Shown here: positions 13,201-24,167 of the stretch, piece after piece
How positions within the stretch are numbered: position 1 is the stretch's first letter
Layout of the letters: every line of letters starts with the position of its first letter
Origin: Dimorphilus gyrociliatus
Lineage: Eukaryota; Annelida; Polychaeta; Dinophilidae
Assembly: GCA_904063045.1 (NCBI GenBank)
Contig: CAJFCJ010000004.1
Location: 432,195 to 496,194, forward strand
Length of the DNA stretch: 64,000 nt
Reading direction: 5' to 3'
Notes under the pieces: generated by a model
What the model was told of the DNA's origin: nothing
What the model saw: the letters and a program-made list of their open reading frames with translations, nothing else
The model's database searches: none
Made by a program: the position numbers and the translations under genes

Positions 13201-15833
13201 TTTTTTATCCGCTAAAATTGTCTAGTTTTTTTTATTTATTATCATTAATATACTTTTACCATTAAAACAGAGCTGCAGCCTGCAATTGATAAAGGCTTTA
13301 CTGGTTTTTGGAGCCGATGTTAATACTAGAAACAATGCGGGTGTTTCTGCTCGTCACCTTGCAGCCGTTTCCCAATTGCCCGAGGCGTAAGTAACACCCA
13401 ATTTTTTCCCTTTCTTCCCTCGACCCTTCACAAGTCACGCATTATTTCGAAACCTTCCTCCACCCCTTTTCAAATGTGGGTTAGGACAAAAGTAGGCGTA
13501 CAATTCATACCTGCCATAACCTTTCCCTTATTATTTATGATTGAGGCTACTAATGCGTCCATTCTTAACAAATTCTTTGTTTCCTTATATTTTGTTCCAT
13601 TTTTTACAGAAAAAAAGTTATCTATCTTCTGCAAAGGATTGGAGCAGAAAAATGTTCTCCAGACACTCCAGGATGTGTGGACGGCTGCGCGCATTGGTCA
13701 AATTCAAAAGGAGAAGAACCAGAGCAGGAGGCTTCAACACCAATTGAGGATACACTAAAAAGAGGTATAAATTAGTCTTTTGTCTACCTTTCATGAAAAC
13801 TTTAATAGAAAAGCTTACCCTCATAAGTTATTTTTGGGATAAAAAACAGAGTACTTTGACGCTGTCATGACCAACACAATAGATGCTGCTAAGCAGAGAA
13901 GATCTGGCGATAGAGTAATGTTCTTAGACTGTTTCTTTGTTTACTTTTTTAAAATAAGAAAGAAAAATCAATTAGTTATTAAATTAAATAAAGTAACAAT
14001 TAATTAGTCAATTCTAAATTTACAGGTTCTTTGTATGGATGGGGGTGGTATTAAAGGTTTGGTGCTAATTAAGTTATTATTAGCGTTAGAAAAAATAGCA
14101 AAAAAACCTGTTCGAGAACTTTATGATTGGATTGCGGGAACGAGTACGGGAGGAATTTTAGCACTATATATAGCTATGGGTATGTATCTTCAGAGCTTTG
14201 TATTATTATTATATGTTATACATTATATTAGCTATTTATTGATTTAAAATTAATATACTTAGGTAAACCCCTCCTTGATGCGCAGTCAATGTACTTTCGG
14301 TTAAAAAATGAAACTTTTAAGGGTAGCCGCCCCTATGATGCAACTCCATTGGAAGATTTTATGAAACGCGAATTTGGAGAATTTACAACGATGAATGAAA
14401 TAACAGGAATAAAGTAAACAACTAAATTTAGTTTTCAGGATACACACTTTTAATTAACCGATTTATGCCGTTTGTTAAAATTAGAGTCATCGTGACGGCT
14501 TCATTGGTAGATCGTTTTCCCGCTGATTTACATTTATTCACTAATTATGAGAAACCCGGTTACGATTATAACAGAGCTAAACGTGAGAGTAAATTATTCG
14601 TTCCTCCAAAACCGCAAGGTAGGTAGAATGTTTTTCACGGTTTCTCATAATTTAATGAGGTTTTTTATTCAATTTATAGACGTTCCGATATGGAAAGCAG
14701 CTAGATCGAGTGGGGCTGCGCCAACCTACTTCCGTGCTATGGATCAATTTATGGATGGTGGAATTATAGCTAATAATCCAACTTTAGACGTATTAACAGA
14801 AATTCATGAATATTATTGCGGATTAGCTATTCAAGTACGTTAATATAAATAAAAAACCTTTAAATTGCATAAACTAAATATTACATTAGTTAAATAACTA
14901 TTTTCTAAGAATGGGTAGATCTACGTTTATTGTTTTCATTGAATATAAATCTATAAGTATTGTCTTATAGGCATTATTTATTTATTTTTATGAAAACTAG
15001 AATATTGAAAGATATTTTTTCCATCTACTTTAATTGGAGAGCTGGTTAAGCAAGTATTTCATTAATAATATTAAAAAATCTGGCAAGACGCAATTTATTA
15101 TGATGCCAAGATAAAAGTATATTACAATTTATATGTTAAAACAAACAATAATGTATGCCTCCTTAACATCTACCGTTTATTCATCCTACGTCTTTTTTTT
15201 TCTTTTTTTTTAACTTGCATTCAATCGACATAGAAAAATTCAATCAATAAAACAGATATTCATTTTTTAGTATTATTTAAGTATACAAATTTGCTAGTTT
15301 ATTATTATTACTATTATTATTATTATTATTATTATTATCTTTTTATATAAAATGTCTACTCTTTTTAAATTTGTTCATTTTTTTCGTTTAGGAAAAGAGA
15401 AGCTCTTGTAATGCTATAAAGTCTTTACATGTTGTCGTTTCGATTGGTACTGGTCTTCCTCCTATTAAACAAACTAATGCGTTCGATGTGTTTAAACCTG
15501 AGGGATTTTTGGATCTGCCTAAAATAGCTATTGGAGCTTCCAATCTGGCTAAAACGATAATTGAATCGGTTAGTACCAAATGATGAAACGACTAGACATG
15601 ACTACTTTTGCTTTTAGGCTACTGAGGCTAATGGAAGAAGTGTAGAAAGAGCTAGAGCATGGTGTAGTTCCATTCAAGTTCCATTTTTTAGATTTTGTCC
15701 TAATTTAAGCGAAGACATTCCTCTAAATTGTACGGAAGACGATAAATTAATCAATTTGCTATGGGAAGTTCAAATTTATATTCACGATCATTTCCAAGAA
15801 CTTGTGCAATTAGTTGAAGTACTTACTTATTAA
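10237..15833 (+). CDS. PLA2G6: Calcium-independent phospholipase A2 (iPLA2-beta / PLA2G6)
   Basis: Eighteen exons: 10237-10364, 10449-10538, 10707-10773, 10894-11042, 11255-11435, 11636-11823, 11881-11974, 12038-12130, 12188-12277, 13271-13386, 13610-13764, 13850-13914, 14026-14179, 14263-14413, 14485-14618, 14680-14834, 15392-15568, 15618-15833. Every splice phase agrees, giving 800 residues (human about 806). The enzyme hydrolyses the sn-2 acyl chain of phospholipids at membranes. Seen: an N-terminal domain, an ankyrin-repeat block (about residues 120-400, with motifs such as [11 protein letters not shown] and NNPLHWAIK), then a patatin domain. That domain has the glycine-rich DGGGIKG (from Asp477), the nucleophile Ser512 in GTSTGG and the dyad Asp644 in FMDGG, followed by ANNPTLD. 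AATAAA at 15972-15977. Intron 9 (about 1 kb) and intron 16 (about 560 bp) are long compared with the rest. Start chosen from alignment with the family N-terminus. Confidence 0.95.
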
Positions 15834-16133
15834 AGCCAAACCAGATAAATACTTGTAAATGATTACAAATGTTAGACAGAGGTAATTTAATGATTGTAAA
15901 ATTAATTAAGCCTATGATGAAATTTATAATGGCATTAAATTGAATTATATAAATAATTTATGACCTTACGCAATAAATTTTTTCCCGCAAATTGTCTTTT
16001 TTTATACATTAAAAGGGAAAACAATTTACACTCCCACAATTATTTTATTAATACAAATATAGCTATTATATAAATTGATATAAGATCCATAATATACTCT
16101 ATACAATTGTAGGATTAGGTAATATATATATTA

Positions 16134-16134
<1 letters not shown>

Positions 16135-16178
<44 letters not shown>
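16135..16178. repeat. (TA)n microsatellite, about 22 units
   Basis: Uninterrupted TA dinucleotides, the longest pure TA tract in the window, lying about 300 bp beyond the PLA2G6 stop. Confidence 0.9.
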
Positions 16179-16181
<3 letters not shown>

Positions 16182-16310
16182 GTTTGTACCGGAATTGTCA
16201 CGTTTCTAAATATACCATGATATTAAAATAATTGAATGAACTGAGACATTTTTTGATTGGCATTTACCAACAGTCTTTTTAATTGAGATACAAAGGAGTA
16301 AATAGTCTAC

Positions 16311-16324
16311 TGCCATCTAGTGTG
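16311..16324. promoter_or_regulatory. CTCF-like site TGCCATCTAGTGTG
   Basis: On the minus strand this reads CACACTAGATGGCA, agreeing with the animal CTCF core (CCASYAGRKGGCR) over its central bases. It lies between the convergent PLA2G6 and Olig genes. Assignment is by motif only. Confidence 0.4.
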
Positions 16325-16900
16325 TTCCATATTACAACATACACCTTTAAGGTTAAGAGTAGCGCATAACACAGCGGAAGAAGATTAACTTAGTAAGTCG
16401 ATATGTATGAAATTGCACGAGACACTTTTGCAAAGGGGATAGAAAATGGAGTGGGTGTAAGAGGTTGAAAAAGAAGAAAGGAAAACTTTTGCACGCGTCA
16501 ACGGAGTCTCCGCCGAATCGAGTACTGTTAAGTGTAGAAAACTCGTTAATAACCGGCACAGAGCACGATTTCTGTAGTTGATGAAAGGCTAATTCAGTGG
16601 GTGGGTTACGAGAAGTGGGATAGGAGTGGGTGGGGTGGCGGAACATAGCAGTAGGGGGCAGAAAATACCGTGAATGAAAGTTGTTCTTTGTATAGGAAAC
16701 GCCCATTCCATTTATTGAAAACAATAGGTAAAAAAAAGCAAGTAAATTCAGTTGTTTATTTATTTAGATTTTCAGCTCAATAAAAGTAGAAATTGAATAC
16801 ATAGAGTATTAAATCGCCCAAAACGGTCTCGTGACGGCAATTTATCGCGGCGGGCGTCTTACGAAGGGCGGTAAGTCGATCGCTGTCGATTTCCGGCTGT

Positions 16901-16918
16901 GAACAGATGGGTACTGAT
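16901..16918 (+). promoter_or_regulatory. E-box GAACAGATG followed by ACTGATTA
   Basis: GAACAGATG, three bases, then ACTGATTA. The arrangement recurs at 17811-17828 with one spacer base. CAGATG is a bHLH E-box of the proneural/Olig type and GATTA is a K50 homeodomain core. Function inferred. Confidence 0.35.
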
Positions 16919-17612
16919 TATTTTTCCCGCCGGCAAATCCCCCGCTATACGGTTGAATCGTTTTAAAAAAAAAAACCAACCGAATCGCAGGTTCGAAACA
17001 CTTTCCATCTTAACTCTAATTATCATGTGATCCGATGTACTTAAATTTCGATTTGAAACGGATTGACCCACTCCAAATCATTGTTGACTAAAGTGTATAT
17101 GTATATATATAATTGATAATTTTGTAACACCCCTTGTCCCGACACTCTTGGATTATGTAATGAATTTCTTTAACTTACGTAAGTAGTAATAATATATGAT
17201 GTGAAGTATGCAAGCGAGTCTATGTACCATGAAAATTTAATGTTTGTGACAAAACAAAGAAGAATTTGTTTTGACAAACAACAAAATGTTCATTTTTTTT
17301 AATTTTTATTTATAATTTTTCTTGATTTGAACATTGAACCCTTGTGTTTGTATAACGGATTTTTCAACAATATTCAATGAGTGTAAATAATAAATGTATA
17401 CATGGATCATTGGGTACGGGAAGAGAACAGCTGGAAATTGTATTGCATATAAAAGGCTGGTTGTTCGAATAGTGCAAAAAAAAAAATCATTATCTTTTCA
17501 TTGTAATTAGTTTTTTTATATAAGGTTCCTTTTAGCATTGAATTCTCACATTTAACGGGTTCATAAACTCTAATAGAAAGGAACGTTTAATTTTTTCCCT
17601 CTCTTTCTTCTC

Positions 17613-17637
17613 CCTCTCTCTCTCTCTCTCTCTCTCT
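17613..17637. repeat. (CT)n microsatellite
   Basis: A CT dinucleotide run inside a longer pyrimidine tract, followed at 17661-17685 by a TA run carrying ACAGTATATATA. Confidence 0.85.
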
Positions 17638-17810
17638 TCCCCCGCCTTTCCACACACACATATATATATATACAGTATATATACTCTCTCTTTCACTCTA
17701 CTTCTATTTCTGCAGTTCAAATATCTTTTTAATAGATATATAAATAGTTATAAATTAATTTATGAACAGATCTTATTGTGTCAGTGAATCTGGTAGAAAA
17801 ATTCCTTTGC

Positions 17811-17828
17811 GAACAGATGCACTGATTA
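17811..17828 (+). promoter_or_regulatory. Second GAACAGATG-ACTGATTA composite
   Basis: GAACAGATGCACTGATTA: the same E-box word and the same ACTGATTA as at 16901, with a one-base spacer. A TAATTA-type homeodomain word (GGCTAATTAC) follows about 20 bp later. Confidence 0.35.
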
Positions 17829-18750
17829 TCTGAACAGCGGCTAATTACTAAAGAAATATTCCCCGTTCAATTAATTAATGGTTTGAGGCATTCTTGACAA
17901 GGGACAGATGTATATACTTATTAGGCGACTGGCTATTCATTATTTGAATGAAAATAAACTTTGTACCAGCTGCTTGAATACGATGGAGATGTATTATATA
18001 ATGAATCTGAGGTAACTCGGAATCCGTTTAACACCCTCCTCATTTCATGGTTTCATTAATGAAGCTTAACAAAGCAATCTGTATTTCTTATTTCTATTAT
18101 TTACGTAGTTCTTTTTAAAATATAAATTCGAGATATAAAAATAGCAAGTATTGAGCTTACCGTAAAGGTAAAAGTGTATCAATCTTAAATGGTGGGAGGA
18201 GTGTAGGATTATGCGTGATGTATTAGATAACGGAGGGGGTCGAAGAGTGTCGCGTGATTTCACGGAAATATTTAACATCTGTACCAGAGATACAAATGAA
18301 TAGCGGAGAGACAAAACTACATTTTTTAAGTTGTATATATAAATATGTACAATTTGCCTAATTAGTCAAATGCTCATACATTTTCCGCTAAAGTTTCTAT
18401 AGACAACGATCATTACCGTCAAATATAAACTCCTACCGGCCGATCAAGTAGCCGCTAACGAGTCGTTTCGAGTGGTGTAATTAGTCGAATATTTTTCACC
18501 CTTGTTCGCGCATCTGTTCCCTTAAAAATCGAAAAGAAAGGCCTAATTCAAGCTGACAGATGGCCGTCTCTTGTCACGCTGAGATTCAAATTTCTTCTAT
18601 ATATACTTTCGCACTTAGTTTTTAATTTATTCACTTATAGTTTAATTTTTAGTAATACATTTCCTTTATTAAAATCATGTAAAAAAACATCTCTAAAAAG
18701 AATGCATATATATATATATATATACAAGTTCAGTGTATATGTGTTCAGTT

Positions 18751-19272
18751 TCAAATATTAGCCGTGGAAGAACTTGGCGATATTGAGCTTGATGATGATG
18801 ACGGAGACATTAAACTAGAACTAGGTAGCAAAGGCAATGGAAGTTTCGGTGTTAAGCAATCGGCGCATGCGCAAAATCCATGATTTGTACGAAATCTCGT
18901 AGGTACTTGAGGAAGAGGCGGAAAATTCATTCGTTGAGTACTGACATCAGATACCAACTTCTTCATCTCTGCTAATGAATTTTGCAGCATAAGAATATAG
19001 TTCTTGGCAAGTAGAAGAGTAGCAATCTTTGATAGTTTCCTTACAGACGGGCCATGAGCATATGGCATAACCTCCCTTAAGCCATCAAGCGCGCTGTTCA
19101 AGTCGTGCATCCTTTTCCTTTCTCTCGAGTTCACTTTTAATCTTAGTTGCTGTAATTCTTTATCGTTCAATGTTTTAGTTGATAATCTTGATCTTCTTAC
19201 TTTTGGTTTAAATTCCGTTGAATCAGCATCGCTCTGAGGCGAGCAGCCCACGTCGATCTCGCAATCACTCAT
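18751..19272 (-). CDS. Olig: Olig-family bHLH transcription factor (single exon)
   Basis: Intronless, 173 residues, start at the first true ATG ([10 protein letters not shown]). Olig factors are neural and glial fate repressors that bind E-boxes of the CATCTG/CAGATG kind. Seen: a bHLH at about residues 42-105, with [12 protein letters not shown], the Olig-specific [19 protein letters not shown] and [14 protein letters not shown]. Met-Pro-Tyr in MPYAHGPS and [10 protein letters not shown] favour Olig over the sister Bhlhe22/23 family. Near the C-terminus CACADCL resembles the short cysteine motif at the end of vertebrate Olig proteins. A low-complexity serine-rich tail follows. An in-frame extension upstream would need a GTG and was rejected. 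The flanks are rich in E-boxes, which suggests auto- or cross-regulation by bHLH factors. Confidence 0.93.
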   Translation of the reverse strand: MSDCEIDVGCSPQSDADSTEFKPKVRRSRLSTKTLNDKELQQLRLKVNSRERKRMHDLNSALDGLREVMPYAHGPSVRKLSKIATLLLAKNYILMLQNSLAEMKKLVSDVSTQRMNFPPLPQVPTRFRTNHGFCACADCLTPKLPLPLLPSSSLMSPSSSSSSISPSSSTANI

Positions 19273-21626
19273 CGCTCTTAAAATCTCCACAAAGATTGAC
19301 GTGGTACACAGGGCTGGACAAGACCACACGCGCCAGAGGCGGAGCTAAAATGGTGACGGGCGTTCAATACCACCCAATAAACATCTCGTCGCGTGCGCTA
19401 TCTATCCTATATCTATAGGAGCTATAACAGTTGCTAATTCTCGGTACATTAATGGCAACATTGTTTGACACACTTGGCGCATCTGTTCGATATAAGTGGA
19501 CATAATAAGTGCGTACTGAAAATTTACTAATGTATTATATGCGTTCAATCACTATTGTACAGATTTGTCAATGACATCATCGACTTTATACAAGCACATA
19601 AAGCGTTAACAGTGTTTAGTATTTCGAGTTGGAAGATAATAAACAATAAATTTTGTTAATTTTTAAAAAGAAACTCTCATTTCAATATGAAAACATAACG
19701 AAACTGACAAACTCTATACAGAAAAGCTTTCGTAACGAGAAATTCTTGAACCGTGAAATGTAAAAGTTAAAAAGTTTCTAAATTGACTTTTTCTCGGTTC
19801 TTAAACGCTTCATTAAGAATCACGTGACCAGAAACAAAAGCATTCGATTAAGTTTGTCGCTCATTCGAAACGATGAACAAAGTTTTGTCGGCCTTGGGCG
19901 GATTCGGCCTTCTTTTGTAGTCAACACGTTCGAAAGTTGAACAAAGACGGTTCTAGAAGACGCCATATGCAAGCTGCAGGGCGTCGGCGATCGGCCGCGC
20001 CCAAGTTGACCTTGGAACGGCCGGTTTTTTTGAAATTATTGTTTAGCGGTCGCCATGAAATTATCGGTTCGGTACGAATTGGTCACCAAACGGTGTATCC
20101 ACAGATTTTCGATCTAATTACATACTTTCGGGGATTCTCCCTCTCACAAGTTGACTAAACAAAGAAGGAAAACTTGACAACTCCTCCTCCTCCTTCTTTC
20201 TCTTCTTAATCCAGCAGGAAGTTGGAGTATTCTATTTCTTGAGTATTACAATTGATTCCCCGCTTTAGGTTGACAATTAATTCAAAGATAATCAATGATC
20301 TGTAAATACATACAAAGTTGTCCGCACGGACGTGCCTATATTAGCATAAACGCTATCCACCAAATGCCGCCCAATTTTCAAAGGTCTATGATGAATTGAG
20401 TACACCATTTCAACCGGAATGTCTTTGCTTTAATTATAGACATTCTTATTACATACCTTAATGGGTACTTTAGTAATTCCAACGGAGTTAATTCGTTTGA
20501 TCTAAAAAAACGATTTGGAAACGAAAATTTCTAATGTTTTTCAAGTTTCCTTTCCTTCGGTGAGGAAATATCAGGCACAAAGGATTCATTAGAACCTTAA
20601 ATATATGTATTATGCCCAAATGATTTTCCAAAGATGCCTTGACCAATTATCCAACGTTTCCCTATTTATTAAATATTTTCATTGTTACGTGCAGAGAAAT
20701 TATTAGTTCGCCATTGACAGGTCAGACAAATTTACTGTCTAATTGCTTGTCTATTATGGAAAATTCGAGGCGCTAATGATTGTAGTTGCTAAACGGCCGG
20801 GTGTGAAAGTGGGTGTTGATTTCTCATTTCCTTTGTTCGAAAGATGTCGTGAGTACTTTAAAGGGGGCGTGTGAAACGTCTAAAACGAAACAAAACGTTT
20901 ATTGTTGTAACTGGTGTTTAAAAATTCTGCAATGGTAAGTGCGAGTAGAAGAACGAATTGAAAGTGTAATTAAAGATAACTGGTAGACAATAATATTAAA
21001 GAATTGAAACTTTTACTCAAAATTTAATTAATTATGAATATTTAAATGAGCTGTTCAAAATATTATAAATAAATTATAAAAAAATCTCTTAACTTTACTA
21101 TAACAAATACGGTAACATTAGAAATTTTACAAAATTAATAGCGTAAATAATTCATTTATCATCTGTTACTTTTTAAAAAGGTTAAACGACGGTTTGTCAA
21201 AATGTTAAATCAATTAAATAAGATGTTAATTAAAGATTAATTATGTTTAAAGAGAAATAAAATGATAAAAGTGATAAAAGTGTGCGTATGTTGTATATAT
21301 ATTTTTTGTTTAATACGAAAAGAACGGAAACAATAGAAAAAAACCCTTTATTGTTTGTTTGTTTGTTTGTCAGTAAATGAAGGGCAAAATTCGCAAAAAT
21401 ATAACATTAATTAATTAAAATACATAAACTATAGTAGAGACACTACATCGAAAAATTTCTTATAGATAACATACAAAGAAGTATCAGTTTGTCCTGTAGC
21501 ATGCAAACAAATATAACATTTTACAATAAATATGTATATACAGTATATATAAATTTATATGCGTGTATGACTCTTCTTTTATAATTATATGAAACTATCT
21601 AAGATTGATTAGCTTAATTAATTTAT
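19273..21626. other. Olig upstream region and ZMYND8 3-prime flank
   Basis: About 2.35 kb without a recognised gene. The part next to Olig (19273-20160) is unusually GC-rich and is probably promoter or enhancer. It carries GAACAGATG on the minus strand at 19482-19490, and Sox-like GAACAAAG at 19875-19882 and 19939-19946; a third copy (CTTTGTTC) is at 20831-20838. A plus-strand open frame at 19937-20158 starts with TTG and matches nothing. A (TTTG)5 run lies at 21351-21370. Confidence 0.5.
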
Positions 21627-23632
21627 TTACTCAACGTCAGATTCCATTGTATTATTTTGAAGACGTTCTATCTCTGTGGCATGTTCTTTCTTCAATTTAG
21701 CAATAACTTTCTGATGGTGTAGATGAACATTTTTCAAGACTCTATTAAATTCTTGCTTTAGAGCCTTTTCTCTTCTTCTATAAGCTGTATTTAAATCGTC
21801 ATATAAAGCTTTTAGTGTTGCAGTCATTTGTTCATTCAATAGAGAGTTATATCTATGGAATAGGGGTGGTCTATCATCTTCCCTTTGAACATTTTCTTCA
21901 ATTTCTGATGTATTTTCAGCTTTCTCGATATGATTTGTTTCGATTGATTCCCTTTTCGAAACTCTCTGTAGTAACACATCTAAAAAACTCGAATGTACTT
22001 CCTCGTCGTCACCTAAAGACGGAACTTGTTCAAACTCATTATTAGGCTTCTTTTTCTTATGATCGTAATTTTCATTCACTTCCCTCTCCTCACTTGAACC
22101 ATTTTCTATAATTCTTTTCCTATTATCCTTTCGTTTTTCCACCTAAAGAAAAGAGAGGAAGATCGTCGTTATTGATAATATTTGTTTTACTTTTTATAAC
22201 AAAAACTCGTTAAAACTTTATTGACGACGTCTGTTTTTCCTCATATATTATTCACTAATTAATTTCAAGAGATACCGAAAGTAACATTCAATTATAGATG
22301 GTAATTTTAATAAAGAAGTAGATAAATTGATATTCTTTGATCTCTACCTGAACATAATCAAATTCTGCGTTTAAAGGAGTTTTTGGTTCGGCGTATAGGA
22401 ATTTTCCAATCAACTGCTCAATAATTCTAATGTGTTCGTTCAACTCTTCGATTGCTCTTAGAAGACTATCAGCACAAGGTAGCTTCCTTTCGCTTGGAGT
22501 GAGCGTAAAATTTTGTTTAGTTAAAAGATATACCGAATTTAGTTGAACCCATGCCCTGTCGTGTTCGCCGAAGAAACGAACATCTGCTTGCCCTTTATCA
22601 ATTCGCAAAAGTTTCGCAGGCCAATACGGAAATCCCTTGAGTTTAGCAGAAACAAGCGTGTGTAATTTACTCTGTAAGAAGCGATAGTAATCCTTAATAT
22701 TATAAGTTTAAAAATATATATATATAAAATTATAGAATAATGCGCCATCTGGCGATTTTCAACAAAAAAATTATTCGACCGAGTATAATTAATAAAAGAT
22801 ATTCTGTTATAGTCACTAAATGCGGAATAATATATAACATAGGCTTAAGAAAATAAATGTAAGAATGGGAATTTTTATGCTATATTTATAAATTTGAATA
22901 CTTACACAAGGAACGCAGAACCAATTCTTTGCCATTTTCTTATTAGACATTTCATAGCATTCAAAGCATATTTCTATTTCTGCTACTTCTTTAGTGAGCT
23001 GCTTTAGAAGATTCTTCATGATCAAAGTTAAATTGTGCCTACCACCATTATAGACAGAGGAATTATGTAAAATCCATTTAACGTCAGCTAGAAATGAATG
23101 TGTGCTAGTATATTGAAAATTTTGTATTCTTTTTCTAATAAGAGAAAAGTCCATTGGTTGAATAACGTATAGATCATAGTCTTTTATCAGCTGCTTATCG
23201 ACTGGTGTAATGAACTCTTTTAATTCTAGATTCGAATTCGCTGCAAATACATTATCTAAGGCAGTTTCTAAGAGTTTTGCTAGCTTTTTAATTGATAAAT
23301 TTGCTATTGTTTCACTTCTGGTCTCCAAACATTCCGATTTTATTTTTAAATCACACTCTGGACATACCCATTTATCTGGAAGTTGACCAAATAAATTGCA
23401 GCATTTCTTATGATAAGATCGTGGACACAAAGTGCATATTGCATTAACTTCGTACTGGTTGCATATCCAACAATAAAAATCCTTTTCTTCTCCTTCTGGT
23501 GTGATGTAACGCTTCTTTGCTAATTTTGCTGATTGATTAACATCTGACCTGAACGATAATAAAATAGCTAGCTGTTAATATTAATTATGCTTTACTTACA
23601 TAACTCAGAGATTTGGAAAGTCCAATAGACAT
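21627..23632 (-). CDS. ZMYND8: ZMYND8-like chromatin reader (PHD-bromo-PWWP), MYND finger absent
   Basis: Minus-strand exons: 23571-22906 (or starting about 23515), 22671-22348 and 22142-21627, in phase 0. A candidate first exon at 23632-23600 (MSIGLSKSLSY) would leave an intron of only 28 bp with the 23571 acceptor, or about 85 bp with the acceptor before AAGCGTTAC. The 5-prime end is therefore uncertain. Seen in order: a PHD finger (CWIC, CTLC, YHKKC, CPEC) and ECLETRSETI. The bromodomain has WILHNSSVYNGG and the acetyl-lysine asparagine, then comes a zinc-binding linker (CFEC, FCVPC). The PWWP domain reads KLKGFPYWPAK and VRFFGEHDRAWVQL. An acidic linker and a coiled coil follow. ECLETRS and WILHN favour ZMYND8 over ZMYND11. 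The frame ends after the coiled coil (MESDVE), just where the C-terminal MYND finger normally follows. Confidence 0.85.
22741..22755. promoter_or_regulatory. CTCF-like site TGCGCCATCTGGCGA
   Basis: The minus strand reads TCGCCAGATGGCGCA, a good match to the CTCF core. It lies in the 234 bp ZMYND8 intron between the bromodomain and PWWP exons. Confidence 0.45.
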
Positions 23633-24167
23633 TTCAATACCAGGATATGAAATGATTAAGATTGAAATCGTATTAATTGCCAAATGATATATGTAAATAA
23701 AAATGAAAAAAATAATAAGTAATAAAAATTTATCCTTCTTCGAAAAACACTCCAAATCTATCTCTACCCGTTTTCGTCGCTTAATTTGAATTATTTTTTT
23801 TTTTAAATTTAACTATTATTAACTAGGAATAGCAAATACAGACATATTATAATAAACATTTTATTGCTTAAAGTATAAAAGATTCGTATTGCTTTAATAA
23901 AATACAAGCAAATTATGTAACTAATTGGAATGATCATTTGAAAAAGATTAATAACGATAGCTCCCCTAATTTACTCTTTTCTTTTTGCAGATAGATGCTT
24001 CTTATAATAGATAATTAAAGAATACGTCATATTTTAATCTAATTTTAAAATTATCTTTATGAATAATACAAAAAAACACTCTAAATATATCATTACCAGC
24101 AAAAATCTAAAATTATTAATATTTTAACTTTACATTAAATTATTTTTTTTGTTTTTCAAATTAAAAT

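Larger units (their letters stand above)
15834..18750. other. Non-coding interval PLA2G6 / Olig (3-prime side of Olig)
   Basis: About 2.9 kb without a recognised gene. It holds the PLA2G6 poly(A) signal, a 44 bp (TA)n tract at 16135-16178, and a CTCF-like site at 16311-16324. A relatively GC-rich patch lies at about 16340-17060, and a CT microsatellite at 17613-17637. GAACAGATG E-box words lie at 16901, 17811 and 18511. Because the Olig gene reads leftward, this is its downstream flank; its poly(A) signal (TTTATT on plus) is at 18626-18631. The less AT-rich patches may be regulatory. Confidence 0.45.

Noticed and set aside
16965-17010. tRNA-like B box GGTTCGAAAC
   Set aside because: No A box, acceptor stem or cloverleaf could be formed around it.
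19937-20158. 73-codon basic plus frame in the GC-rich Olig upstream block
   Set aside because: It begins with TTG and looks like a by-product of local GC content; better explained as regulatory DNA.
21627-23632. Assignment as ZMYND11 rather than ZMYND8
   Set aside because: ECLETRS, WILHNSSVYNGG and KLKGFPYWPAK are closer to ZMYND8, and the N-terminal winged-helix of ZMYND11 is absent.
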